Assembly: GCF_010645065.1 (NCBI RefSeq) | Contig: NZ_JAADZW010000013.1 | Location: 1-64,000 of the forward strand | Source of the DNA: Flavobacterium fluviatile | Lineage (GTDB): Bacteria; Bacteroidota; Bacteroidia; Flavobacteriales; Flavobacteriaceae | Reading direction: 5' to 3' | Length of the DNA stretch: 64,000 nt | Part shown: piece after piece, positions 1 to 8,133 of the stretch | Layout of the letters: every line of letters starts with the position of its first letter | How positions within the stretch are numbered: position 1 is the first letter of the stretch | Position numbers and translations under genes: made by a program | Notes under the pieces: generated by a model | Database searches by the model: none | What the model was told of the DNA's origin: nothing | The model's input: only the letters and a program-made list of their open reading frames with translations

Positions 1-900
1 TTCTGTAATGCTGCAACTATAGCCAATTTATCAGCTACAGGAACAGCCATCAAATGGTACGCTGCCTCAACGCTTGGTTCAGAATTGCCAACGACAACTG
101 CCTTGGTTAGCGGTACGACTTATTACGCTTCGCAAACACTGAATTCGTGCGAGAGTACCAATCGTACAGCAGTTGCGGTAACGATCAACACTACAGCAGC
201 ACCTACAGCAAGCGCTGTACAATCTTTCTGTAATGCGGCAACTATAGCGGATTTATCGGCTACAGGAACAGCTATCAAATGGTATGCTACAGCTACGTCA
301 GGTACACAATTATTGGCAACTACAGTTTTAGTGAGTGGAACAAAATATTATGGATCGCAAACACTGAATGGTTGCGAGAGTATATCACGAACTGAAGTTA
401 CGGCAATACTCAACATGACAGCCGCACCGACAGGAAATACAAGTCAGGAGTTTTGTAATAGTGCTAAAATTGAAGATTTAATCGTTGTAGGCTCAAATAT
501 ACAGTGGTTTACTAGCGCGACAGGCGGAGTATCTTTAAATAGTAATGTACTATTAATCAACGGTGTAAAATATTATGCTTCTCAGACCATTAATGGATGT
601 CAAAGTACAAACCGCCTATCGGTTACAGCAATAATAAAAACTGTTCCGAATCCAACAGGACCTGGAATTCAACAATTTTGTTCAGAAACTAATCCTACGA
701 TAGCAGATCTTAAAGTAAGTTCAAATATGGTGGTGTGGTACGATTCATTTACGAATGGCAATATTTTGCCTTTTGATTATCGTTTAACAGATGGAGAGAC
801 TTTTTATGCTGGAAATTATGATAGCAATACAAATTGTGAAAGTTCTTCCAGATTGCCAGTTACTGTAAAAATTGTCGAGAATAAACTGGAATATTATAAT
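1..900 (+). repeat. Four tandem 225-bp repeats encoding Ig-like domains
   Basis: Units begin at 1, 226, 451 and 676, an exact 225-bp (75-codon) period. Units 1 and 2 are still very similar at DNA level (compare 1-63 with 226-288), while units 3 and 4 have diverged to protein-level similarity. This gradient suggests recent duplication at the 5' side, and more copies probably lie upstream of the window. It is a coding repeat; there are no conserved spacers. Confidence 0.9.
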
Positions 901-1188
901 CTAATTACTGTTAATGGTAATAATCTGAATAATAAACTTACCATAAAAGGAATAGACAATTTCCCTGTGAATACTATTGAAATTTTTAATCGATATGGAA
1001 ATTTAGTATGGAAGACTGATAATTATAATAATGAAAACAACTTCTTTGATGGAAAATCTAATTCAAAGGATGTGTTTATGAAGAATAATTTTTTGCCAAC
1101 AGGTACATATTACTTTGTTTTAAAGTACAGAACGAATTGTAAATCCAATCAGTTAAAAGGATTTTTACAAATTGACAACAACCAGTAA
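1..1188 (+). CDS. Repeat-rich surface protein with T9SS type B sorting domain (5' truncated)
   Basis: The frame is open from the first base, so the gene starts outside the window. The visible part has four Ig-like repeats of about 75 residues, each starting FCN/FCS, with a central WY/WF motif, a YYxSQTLNGCES-like strand and a closing T-rich linker. The last ~95 residues (about 901-1188) match the gliding-motility-associated C-terminal domain (CHU_C type): IEIFNRYGNLVW, then PTGTYYFVLKY and a short hydrophilic tail. In Bacteroidota this domain directs export through the type IX secretion system and cell-surface attachment. The PorP/SprF gene follows after 3 bp, the usual pairing for type B substrates. 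Adhesin-like function is inferred; ligand unknown. Confidence 0.88.
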   Translation, partial: FCNAATIANLSATGTAIKWYAASTLGSELPTTTALVSGTTYYASQTLNSCESTNRTAVAVTINTTAAPTASAVQSFCNAATIADLSATGTAIKWYATATSGTQLLATTVLVSGTKYYGSQTLNGCESISRTEVTAILNMTAAPTGNTSQEFCNSAKIEDLIVVGSNIQWFTSATGGVSLNSNVLLINGVKYYASQTINGCQSTNRLSVTAIIKTVPNPTGPGIQQFCSETNPTIADLKVSSNMVVWYDSFTNGNILPFDYRLTDGETFYAGNYDSNTNCESSSRLPVTVKIVENKLEYYNLITVNGNNLNNKLTIKGIDNFPVNTIEIFNRYGNLVWKTDNYNNENNFFDGKSNSKDVFMKNNFLPTGTYYFVLKYRTNCKSNQLKGFLQIDNNQ

Positions 1189-1191
1189 ATA

Positions 1192-2115
1192 ATGAATAAT
1201 TGTTTAAATCTAAAAATAGCAGCATTAATGCTTGTTGTTTTTTCAAAAGTTTATGCTCAGGCAGATGTCAAACTGTCCAGCTATTTTTTTACTCCAATGA
1301 CATACAATCCGGCATATGCGGGAAGTTATGAAGGTATTTCTTTATCCGGAGTTTATAATTCCCAATGGGTTGGATTTGAAGGAGCACCTAAAACAATTGT
1401 TTTTTCAGGTCATGGTACATTTGTCAATTCTCATACCGGTATGGGACTTGATGTTATTAACGATGAAATCGGGGCAAGTAAAGAGACGAGTGTTGCAGGA
1501 AATTTTTCTTACCATTTTAACCTAAACAGCAAGTGGAAAGTTGCGTTGGGAATAAAAGCAGGGGTTAATAGTTATAAAGTGGATTACAATTTATTGGCAA
1601 TTGAAAATCCGGAAGAGTATAGTGGCTTTTCAGGCACTGTAAACAATATGAATTTTAATTTTGGGACAGGTTTTTATCTTCATGATGATAAGTTTTTCCT
1701 GGGTCTTGGGATACCGAATATTATAGCTGAAAAAAACTTTAATGAAAATGTTTACATTTTATCAAACAATAATAAATTCTATATTACCACTGGCTATAAA
1801 TTTGAGGTTAATCCAGACATCTCTTTACAGCCAACTATTATGACAAGACTTTCTGAGGGCGAATCACAAAGCACGATGTTTGCACTTAATTCTATATGGT
1901 CGGAGAAATTTTATGCCAGTTTAAACTTTGAACCAGGTGTTTCTGTTGGGTCCTTTATTGGTGTCAGGTTTCTGGAAAAATTTATGGTAGGCTATTCTTA
2001 TGATGCATCAATTAATAGTTTCTCAAGATATAATGACGGTTCACATTCTTTTTTCGTGAATTTTAGATTAGAAGATTTTTGGAAGAGAGAAAGATGCAGT
2101 TGTTATTCTTTTTAA
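1192..2115 (+). CDS. PorP/SprF family type IX secretion membrane protein
   Basis: 307 residues with a signal peptide ending near VYAQA. The mature start FFTPMTYNPAYAGSYEG is the hallmark of PorP/SprF proteins (motif NPAYAG), and the rest has the alternating pattern of an outer-membrane beta-barrel. Members of this family bridge the T9SS machinery and individual type B substrates; SprF of F. johnsoniae is required for SprB surface display. The gene sits 3 bp after the stop of the repeat-rich surface protein, so the two are almost certainly co-transcribed and this protein is probably the dedicated partner of that adhesin. Family assignment is clear; partner specificity is inference. Confidence 0.9.
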   Translation: MNNCLNLKIAALMLVVFSKVYAQADVKLSSYFFTPMTYNPAYAGSYEGISLSGVYNSQWVGFEGAPKTIVFSGHGTFVNSHTGMGLDVINDEIGASKETSVAGNFSYHFNLNSKWKVALGIKAGVNSYKVDYNLLAIENPEEYSGFSGTVNNMNFNFGTGFYLHDDKFFLGLGIPNIIAEKNFNENVYILSNNNKFYITTGYKFEVNPDISLQPTIMTRLSEGESQSTMFALNSIWSEKFYASLNFEPGVSVGSFIGVRFLEKFMVGYSYDASINSFSRYNDGSHSFFVNFRLEDFWKRERCSCYSF

Positions 2116-2162
2116 GTCAATCTTAAAAAATAAAATCGAATTCTTTTCTGTAATTAACTCAT

Positions 2163-2197
2163 AAAAAAACCGGTAAGTATTGAACTTGCCGGTTTTA
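2163..2197. terminator. Bidirectional intrinsic terminator
   Basis: AAACCGGTAAG and CTTGCCGGTTT form a hairpin with an A-run before and a T-run after. It lies between the convergent porP-like gene and sufD and can serve both. Confidence 0.8.
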
Positions 2198-2223
2198 TGT
2201 TTTATAGATTGAACTCTTATTTT

Positions 2224-3540
2224 TTACAAATCAAATCCTAAATTCACGCCCAATTTCATAGCAATGATTTTAGTAATTCTTTGTTTTAGTTCCGGTATTT
2301 TGATGCTTTCGATAACGGCATTTGAGAATGCGTACATCAATAAAGCTTTAGCTTCTTTCTTCGGAATTCCGCGGGACTGCATGTAGAACATGGCCGTTTC
2401 GTCAAGCTGTCCAACTGTACATCCGTGAGAACACTTTACATCATCAGCAAAAATTTCCAATTGCGGTTTTGCGTTGATTGTTGCCTTGTCACTTAATAAA
2501 ATATTGTTGCTTTTTTGGAAAGCGTTTGTTTTTTGAGCTTCTTTTTCTACGAAAACTTTTCCGTTGAAAACTCCTGTCGAACGGTCAGTGAAAATTCCTT
2601 TATAATCCTGAAAACTTTCGCAGTTAGGCTGTGCGTGATTTACCAAAGTATAATGGTCAACATGCTGTTTGTCATTCAGGATAGAAATTCCGTTAAGCGT
2701 ACTTGTTAGTCTTTCTCCGAAATGGTAGAAGTTTAAATTGTTGCGCGTAATGTTTCCTCCAAATGAGAAAGTATGAACAGAAGCGTGGCTTTCCTGTTGT
2801 TGAGAAACATAAGTATTGTCAATTAAATTTGCTTCACTGTTATCATTTTGAATTTTATAATAATCAACTATGGCACGTTTTTGAGCGAAAATTTCAGTAA
2901 CAGAATTGGTTAAAACCGGATTTTCATTCAGACTTTGGTGACGTTCTATAATCTGAACATGTGAATTTTCACCCACAATAATCAGGTTTCTCGGCTGAAC
3001 CATCAAGGCGGCTTCATTTCCTGTTGAGAAATACATTATCTCGATTGGCTTATCAGCCACTTTTTTCTTTGGAATATTGATAAAGGCACCTTCAATTGCA
3101 AAAGCTGTATTCAATGAAGTCAAGCTGTCATCTTTACTTGCAATCTGATTAAAGTACGTATCGATAACCATTTTATATTTTGGTTTGGTCAATGCCGACG
3201 ACATCAGACAAACATCGATTCCGTCATGAGTCGTAGAAGACAAGTGCGAACTGAAAACACCATCAATAAACACTAATTTATACGTGTCGATTTCGTGCAA
3301 AAAATATTTTTTTACCTGATTGAATTCGATTGCATTTTCCTGCTTTGGAAAAACCGTAAAGTCATTTTTTAAGATGGCGTTTAGCGATGTGTATTTCCAG
3401 GCTTCTTCCCTTTTGGTTGGGAAACCTTTATTTTCGAAGTTTTTTATAGCATTTGTACGTATGTCATGTAAATCTGAATGTACATCGACACGCTCTTCAA
3501 AAGCCATAAAAGACGATACTAATTTTTCTTTTAAATCCAT
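2224..3540 (-). CDS. sufD: Fe-S cluster assembly protein SufD
   Basis: 438 residues, last gene of the suf operon. SufD forms the SufBC2D scaffold that assembles Fe-S clusters in the cytoplasm. The N-terminal part carries the TKREEAWKYTSL segment typical of SufD; the C-terminal half is the beta-helical core, ending in the family signature KCSHGCTVGQLDETAMFYMQ with conserved Cys/His, followed by a helical end. It is separated from sufC by an S23-type gene and two patches of GTTTCAGG-like repeats, which is unusual because sufC and sufD are normally adjacent. No sufS or sufE follows; a terminator comes about 27 bp after the stop. Identity is very secure. Confidence 0.97.
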   Translation of the reverse strand: MDLKEKLVSSFMAFEERVDVHSDLHDIRTNAIKNFENKGFPTKREEAWKYTSLNAILKNDFTVFPKQENAIEFNQVKKYFLHEIDTYKLVFIDGVFSSHLSSTTHDGIDVCLMSSALTKPKYKMVIDTYFNQIASKDDSLTSLNTAFAIEGAFINIPKKKVADKPIEIMYFSTGNEAALMVQPRNLIIVGENSHVQIIERHQSLNENPVLTNSVTEIFAQKRAIVDYYKIQNDNSEANLIDNTYVSQQQESHASVHTFSFGGNITRNNLNFYHFGERLTSTLNGISILNDKQHVDHYTLVNHAQPNCESFQDYKGIFTDRSTGVFNGKVFVEKEAQKTNAFQKSNNILLSDKATINAKPQLEIFADDVKCSHGCTVGQLDETAMFYMQSRGIPKKEAKALLMYAFSNAVIESIKIPELKQRITKIIAMKLGVNLGFDL

Positions 3541-3561
3541 TGTTCTTTTGTTTCCTTCGGT

Positions 3562-3645
3562 GTTTCAGGTTTAAAGTTTCAGGTTGACTGCTGGAACTTA
3601 ATTCCTTTGAAATCCATTTTATTTCAGGTTTTTTGTTTCAGGTTT
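3562..3645. repeat. GTTTCAGG-type intergenic repeats
   Basis: Several copies of GTTTCAGG and TTTCAGGTTT lie between sufD and the S23 gene, including GTTTAAAGTTTCAGGTT at 3569-3585. The same 17-mer recurs exactly at 59507-59523. Confidence 0.75.
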
Positions 3646-3647
3646 TT

Positions 3648-4037
3648 TTACTTAAACTTATTCCCCTTGAAATCTTTTTTATTTAGGTAAGTGATAAAGT
3701 TTTTTATTTTACCGCTTAAATTTTCATAATCTTTTTTTAAAGCTTCGAATTTTTCTTCTGAAATATATTCAAAATCAAAAATCTGATATAACTGAGACCT
3801 TGTTTCTCCGGCTGAACCTTTTGCGATAGATAAAAATTGTCGAAATTCTAAATTTCCATCCCTTTCAAAACCTTCAGCAATGTTATCTATCACCGAACCC
3901 GAAGAACTTTTTATTTGATTTTTAAATCTGAGGTCAGATCTTAACTCAGTTTCAACTGAAATAAAATGTATTTCTTTTGCTAATCGTCTCGCCTCTTTCC
4001 AGATTTCTAAATCTTCAAACCTCGTAATTGTTGTCAT
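3648..4037 (-). CDS. Four-helix-bundle protein of the S23 / 23S rRNA intervening-sequence family
   Basis: 129 residues. FEDLEIWKEARRLAKEIHFI at the N-terminus, the NQIKSSSGSVIDNIAEGFER segment and the SAGETRSQLYQI segment are the signature of the S23 family, first seen as ORFs in 23S rRNA intervening sequences and related to the Avd accessory protein of diversity-generating retroelements. Free-standing copies are common in Bacteroidota; their role is not settled. Here the gene lies in the same direction inside the suf operon, between sufC and sufD, with GTTTCAGG-like repeats on both sides, so it looks like an insertion rather than a suf component. It should be transcribed from the suf promoter. 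A function in Fe-S assembly is not supported. Confidence 0.88.
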   Translation of the reverse strand: MTTITRFEDLEIWKEARRLAKEIHFISVETELRSDLRFKNQIKSSSGSVIDNIAEGFERDGNLEFRQFLSIAKGSAGETRSQLYQIFDFEYISEEKFEALKKDYENLSGKIKNFITYLNKKDFKGNKFK

Positions 4038-4082
4038 TTCTATTTTAATAAATTTAAGTTTAAACTTACAAAATGTAATTCA

Positions 4083-4116
4083 ACTTGAAACTAAAAAAAC
4101 ATGAAACTTGAAACAA
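4083..4116. repeat. ACTTGAAAC-type intergenic repeat
   Basis: Two copies of ACTTGAAAC with an ATGAAACTTGAAAC variant, which is the reverse complement of the GTTTCAAGT form of the repeat seen on the other side of the S23 gene. Together they bracket that gene. Confidence 0.65.
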
Positions 4117-4120
4117 AAAT

Positions 4121-4867
4121 TTAGTTTTCTGCTTTGATCCAGTCGTATCCTTTTTCTTCTAATTCGTAAGCCAGTTCTTTTCCACCAGATTTTACGATTC
4201 TTCCGTTGTAAAGAACGTGAACGAAATCCGGAACGATATAATCTAACAAACGCTGGTAGTGAGTGATGACGATAATTGCGTTTTTGTCGCTTTTTAATTT
4301 GTTTACGCCATTTGCCACAATTCTTAATGCGTCAATATCAAGACCAGAATCGGTTTCGTCCAGAATTGCTAATTTTGGCTCTAACATTGCCATCTGGAAA
4401 ATCTCGTTTCTTTTTTTCTCTCCTCCTGAAAAACCTTCATTTAAAGAACGGGATAAAAACTTACGGTCGATTTCTAATAATTCAGATTTCTCACGAATCA
4501 CTTTCAGCATCTCGTTTGCAGGCATTTCTTCCTGACCGTTTGCTTTACGGGTTTCGTTGATAGCCGTTTTCATGAAGTTCGTAACGCTAACTCCGGGAAT
4601 TTCTACCGGATACTGAAAAGAAAGGAAAACACCTTTGTGCGCTCTTTCTTCGGGAGCCAAATCGCCAAGATCTTCTCCGTCAAGGATCACTTCTCCGTCT
4701 GTAACTTCATAGTTTTCGTTTCCTGCAATAACAGCAGAAAGCGTACTTTTTCCGGAACCGTTTGGTCCCATGATAGCGTGTACTTCGCCAGCTTTAACTT
4801 CTATATTAATTCCTTTCAGGATTTCTTTATCACCGATTGCGGCGTGAAGGTTTTTTATTGATAACAT
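4121..4867 (-). CDS. sufC: Fe-S cluster assembly ATPase SufC
   Basis: 248 residues from the start chosen at MLSIKNLHA. SufC is the soluble ABC-type ATPase of the SufBC2D complex. Walker A is GPNGSGKST at residues 34-42, the ABC signature lies in FSGGEKKRNE and Walker B in LAILDETDSGLD. A longer frame starting 30 bp upstream is possible, but those ten extra residues are encoded by a copy of the intergenic GTTTAAAGTTTCAAG repeat and do not belong to the family, so the internal ATG is preferred. A -7 box candidate about 110 bp upstream could give sufC its own promoter in addition to read-through from sufB. Confidence 0.97.
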   Translation of the reverse strand: MLSIKNLHAAIGDKEILKGINIEVKAGEVHAIMGPNGSGKSTLSAVIAGNENYEVTDGEVILDGEDLGDLAPEERAHKGVFLSFQYPVEIPGVSVTNFMKTAINETRKANGQEEMPANEMLKVIREKSELLEIDRKFLSRSLNEGFSGGEKKRNEIFQMAMLEPKLAILDETDSGLDIDALRIVANGVNKLKSDKNAIIVITHYQRLLDYIVPDFVHVLYNGRIVKSGGKELAYELEEKGYDWIKAEN

Positions 4868-4876
4868 CTTTTTTTT

Positions 4877-5016
4877 GTTTAAAGTTTCAAGTTTCAAGTT
4901 CTCAGTTGTGCTGAAAAGCGAAACTTTGAAAAATCTTTTATTTTAATATGATATAAAATTCTTTTTTATTGGTTGCAAAAGTAAGTTTCGGATCAAAAAC
5001 TTGAAACCTGAAACAT
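4877..5016 (-). promoter_or_regulatory. sufB-sufC intergenic region: repeats and possible internal promoter
   Basis: GTTTAAAGTTTCAAGTTTCAAG starts at 4877 and its inverted counterpart AACTTGAAACCTGAAAC is at 4999-5015. Between them, CAAAAGTA at 4976-4983 reads TACTTTTG on the minus strand, fitting the Bacteroidota -7 consensus TAnnTTTG. I see no TTG at the expected distance, so a sufC promoter is only possible. Confidence 0.4.
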
Positions 5017-5025
5017 GGAACTTTT

Positions 5026-6474
5026 TTATCCCACAGATCCTTCCAAAGAAATCTCTAATAATTTCTGAGCTTCAACTGCAAATTCCATTGGCAATTTGTT
5101 CAGGACATCTTTACTGAAACCGTTTACAATTAAGGCAATCGCTTTTTCAGTCGGAATACCTCTTTGGTTACAGTAAAAAACCTGATCTTCCCCAATTTTA
5201 CTTGTCGTTGCTTCATGCTCGATTTTTGCAGATGGATTTTTACTTTCGATGTAAGGGAAAGTATGTGCTCCGCAATTATTACCCATTAACAAAGAGTCAC
5301 ATTGAGAAAAGTTTCTTGCATTCTCGGCTCTCGGCGAAATCTGCACTAAACCACGGTAACTGTTTTGAGATTTTCCTGCTGAAATACCTTTAGAAATAAT
5401 AGTTGATTTAGTGTTTTTACCTAAATGGATCATTTTTGTTCCCGTATCAGCTTGCTGGTAATTGTTGGTGACAGCGATAGAATAAAATTCTCCTACCGAA
5501 TTATCTCCTTTAAGTACGCAAGAAGGATATTTCCACGTTACAGCAGAACCTGTTTCAACCTGTGTCCAGGAAATTTTAGCGTTTGTTTCGCACAAACCTC
5601 TTTTGGTTACGAAGTTGTAAACCCCGCCTTTTCCTTCTTTGTTTCCGGGGAACCAGTTTTGAACTGTCGAATATTTGATTTCAGCATCATCCAAAGCGAT
5701 TAATTCAACTACAGCAGCGTGCAATTGATTTTCGTCACGGCTTGGAGCAGTACATCCTTCAAGGTAAGAAACGTAGCTTCCTTCATCAGCAATAACCAAT
5801 GTTCTTTCGAATTGTCCCGTTCCTGCCTGATTGATTCTGAAATAAGTTGAAAGTTCCATTGGACATTTTACACCTTTTGGAATATAACAAAAACTTCCGT
5901 CAGAGAAAACCGCTGAGTTTAAGGCAGCATAAAAGTTATCTTTTTGAGGTACAACCGTTCCTAAATATTTACGAACCAATTCCGGATGTTCTTTGATAGC
6001 CTCAGAAATCGGACAGAAAATAATGCCTTTTTCTCCTAAAGTTTTCTTGAAAGTCGTTGCTACCGAAACAGAATCAACCACAATATCCATTGCGATATTG
6101 TTCATCATTTTTTGTTCATCAACAGAGATTCCCAACTTTTTGTACATTTCTAAAAGTTCAGGATCAACGTCGTCAAGAGTTTTATTTGGATCTACCGCTT
6201 TTGGAGCTGAATAATAAGAGATTGCCTGAAAGTCCGGTTTTTCGTATTGTACGTTTGCCCATTCCGGTTCGATCATTTCTTTCCAGGCACGGAAAGCCTC
6301 TATGCGCCATTCGGTCATCCACTCAGGTTCTTCTTTTTTAAGAGAAATTGCTCTTACAATCTCTTCGTTTAAGCCAATAGGGAAAGTTTCAGATTCTATA
6401 TTGGTATAAAATCCGTACTCATATTCTTTGGTTTCCAGTTCGATTTTTAAATCGTCTTCGGTGTATTTGCTCAT
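5026..6474 (-). CDS. sufB: Fe-S cluster assembly protein SufB
   Basis: 482 residues, the usual length for SufB. It is the scaffold subunit on which the nascent cluster forms, partnered with SufC and SufD. The central region has the diagnostic [20 protein letters not shown] and the beta-helix core with [20 protein letters not shown]; the C-terminal part carries [20 protein letters not shown], then [20 protein letters not shown] and the closing IVNGF segment. It lies 90 bp downstream of the HesB/IscA-type gene and upstream of sufC in one operon. The gene is intact and the assignment secure. Confidence 0.97.
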   Translation of the reverse strand: MSKYTEDDLKIELETKEYEYGFYTNIESETFPIGLNEEIVRAISLKKEEPEWMTEWRIEAFRAWKEMIEPEWANVQYEKPDFQAISYYSAPKAVDPNKTLDDVDPELLEMYKKLGISVDEQKMMNNIAMDIVVDSVSVATTFKKTLGEKGIIFCPISEAIKEHPELVRKYLGTVVPQKDNFYAALNSAVFSDGSFCYIPKGVKCPMELSTYFRINQAGTGQFERTLVIADEGSYVSYLEGCTAPSRDENQLHAAVVELIALDDAEIKYSTVQNWFPGNKEGKGGVYNFVTKRGLCETNAKISWTQVETGSAVTWKYPSCVLKGDNSVGEFYSIAVTNNYQQADTGTKMIHLGKNTKSTIISKGISAGKSQNSYRGLVQISPRAENARNFSQCDSLLMGNNCGAHTFPYIESKNPSAKIEHEATTSKIGEDQVFYCNQRGIPTEKAIALIVNGFSKDVLNKLPMEFAVEAQKLLEISLEGSVG

Positions 6475-6564
6475 TTTTTTTTTATTGAAGATTTTAAAAT
6501 TGAAGGATTTAAATATTAAAATACTTCTGTAATTAAATCTTTAAATTTTGCAATTATTTATTGT

Positions 6565-6894
6565 TTATAGCGAAAATGATTCTCCGCATCCGCAAGTTCT
6601 GCTTGCATTCGGATTATTGAAAACAAATCCTTTTCCGTTTAATCCTCCGGAGAATTCTAAAATTGTTCCGGCTAAATAAAGGAATGATTTTTTTTCAACT
6701 GCGATTTGTATATCATTGTCTACGAATATTTTGTCATCATCTCCCTTGTTTTTGTCAAATTTTAAATCATAAGACAAACCAGAGCATCCACCGCTTTTTA
6801 CTCCTACGCGTACGTAGTCATGTGCGGCATCAAAACCATCGTCAGTCATCAAATCGATGATTTTCTTTTTGGCTGTATCAGAAACTTTTATCAT
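6565..6894 (-). CDS. sufA: HesB/IscA-type Fe-S carrier (SufA-like)
   Basis: 109 residues, first gene of the suf operon. The three invariant cysteines of A-type carriers are present: Cys37 in KSGGCSGLSYD and Cys101/Cys103 in TCGCGESFSL at the C-terminus. A-type carriers take clusters from the SufBCD scaffold and deliver them to apo-proteins. Position directly upstream of sufB supports SufA rather than an unrelated IscA or ErpA, though sequence alone cannot fully separate these. Translation starts about 94 bp downstream of the predicted transcription start. Confidence 0.92.
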   Translation of the reverse strand: MIKVSDTAKKKIIDLMTDDGFDAAHDYVRVGVKSGGCSGLSYDLKFDKNKGDDDKIFVDNDIQIAVEKKSFLYLAGTILEFSGGLNGKGFVFNNPNASRTCGCGESFSL

Positions 6895-6994
6895 TGTTTA
6901 TGGTATTTGTATTTTTCTTTCGCTTTTAATCCAAAATCAAAAAAATATTGTTTTTTTAAAATGCTGGATTTCAATACTGAAATGAAATTATTTG

Positions 6995-7002
6995 CAAAGA
7001 TA
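6995..7002 (-). promoter_or_regulatory. -7 box of the suf operon promoter (candidate)
   Basis: CAAAGATA on the plus strand reads TATCTTTG on the minus strand, an exact TAnnTTTG match, about 100 bp upstream of sufA. No clear TTG -33 element is found at 17-23 bp. The rest of the 333-bp gap 6895-7227 holds no gene; TAGCTTTG at 7195-7202 may be the -7 box of the plus-strand gene at 7228. Confidence 0.5.
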
Positions 7003-7227
7003 CTACTTAAAAACCTTTTTCCATAACGGTTCACATTATTATAACAAATGTTAAAATAGATATAAGTTATTTAAACTGTTTATCACTAAGATTTTTCTTA
7101 AGAATCAGATTAAGTCTGAATAATTTAGATTTTAATAAAATTTACCTTGCGTTAAAATATTCGTTGATTTAAGGAATAGAAAAATTGGATTTCCTAGCTT
7201 TGTTTCATCTTTTGTAAATGAAAAACT

Positions 7228-8085
7228 ATGAAACTTTATCCTATAGAATCAGGAAATTTTAAATTAGACGGAGGCGCAATGTTTGGAGTGGTGCCAAAAA
7301 CAATCTGGAATAAAACCAATCCGGCCGACTCTAATAATTTAATTGATATTGCAGCCCGTTGTCTGCTTATTGAAAATGGGAACCGGTTGATTTTGATAGA
7401 CACCGGAATGGGTGATAAACAATCAGAGAAATTTTTTGGGTATTATTCACTTTGGGGATCACATTCTATAGATAAGTCATTGGCTAAATATGGTTTTCAC
7501 CGAAATGATATCACAGATGTTTTCATGACTCATCTTCATTTCGATCATTGTGGCGGAAGCGTTCAGTTGAATTCTGATAAAACCGGATATGAACCTGCTT
7601 TTAAAAATGCCAGATTCTGGACAAATGAAAATCATTGGGAATGGGCAACAAAGCCAAATGCCCGAGAAAAAGCTTCTTTTTTAACAGAGAATATCTTGCC
7701 GATGCAGGAAAGTGGCCAGCTGAATTTTATTGAAAGACCACAATCTAATTTCTTGGCGACTTCAGAAGTTGGTTTTGGAATTTTATTTGTTGATGGACAT
7801 ACCGAAAAACAGATGATTCCGCACATTCAATATCAGGATAAGACCATTGTTTTTTGTGCCGATTTATTGCCAACAGCCGGGCATTTGCCTTTGCCGTATG
7901 TTATGGGTTACGATACGCGTCCGCTGTTAACGATGGATGAAAAAGCCGATTTTTTAAATCTGGCAGCCGCGAATAATTATTATTTGTTTCTGGAACATGA
8001 TGCCCATAACCAGATTATTACGGTAGAGCATACTGAAAAAGGAGTGAGATTAAAAGAGGTTTTTACTTGTGAGGATATTTTATAA
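7228..8085 (+). CDS. MBL-fold metallo-hydrolase
   Basis: 285 residues, no signal peptide, so cytoplasmic. The metallo-beta-lactamase metal motif HxHxDH is seen as THLHFDHCGG near residue 102, preceded by IDTGMG; later FVDGHTEKQM supplies the next metal histidine, VFCADLLPT fits the bridging-Asp region, and LFLEHDAH near the C-terminus the last His. This arrangement resembles quorum-quenching-lactonase-like and other small hydrolases of the superfamily, but the substrate cannot be read from sequence. It stands alone between the suf operon and a minus-strand DUF481 gene. Confidence 0.88.
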   Translation: MKLYPIESGNFKLDGGAMFGVVPKTIWNKTNPADSNNLIDIAARCLLIENGNRLILIDTGMGDKQSEKFFGYYSLWGSHSIDKSLAKYGFHRNDITDVFMTHLHFDHCGGSVQLNSDKTGYEPAFKNARFWTNENHWEWATKPNAREKASFLTENILPMQESGQLNFIERPQSNFLATSEVGFGILFVDGHTEKQMIPHIQYQDKTIVFCADLLPTAGHLPLPYVMGYDTRPLLTMDEKADFLNLAAANNYYLFLEHDAHNQIITVEHTEKGVRLKEVFTCEDIL

Positions 8086-8133
8086 AAGTAGAATTTTAAT
8101 TTGCGCGGATTTGTGGAATTCGAGTTGCATTTT

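Noticed and set aside
1..900. Repeat array considered as CRISPR
   Set aside because: The period is exactly 225 bp, wholly in frame and codes for Ig-like domains; there are no short repeats with unique spacers.
4868..4897. Extended N-terminus for SufC
   Set aside because: The ten extra codons come from a GTTTAAAGTTTCAAG intergenic repeat; the family starts at MLSIKNL.
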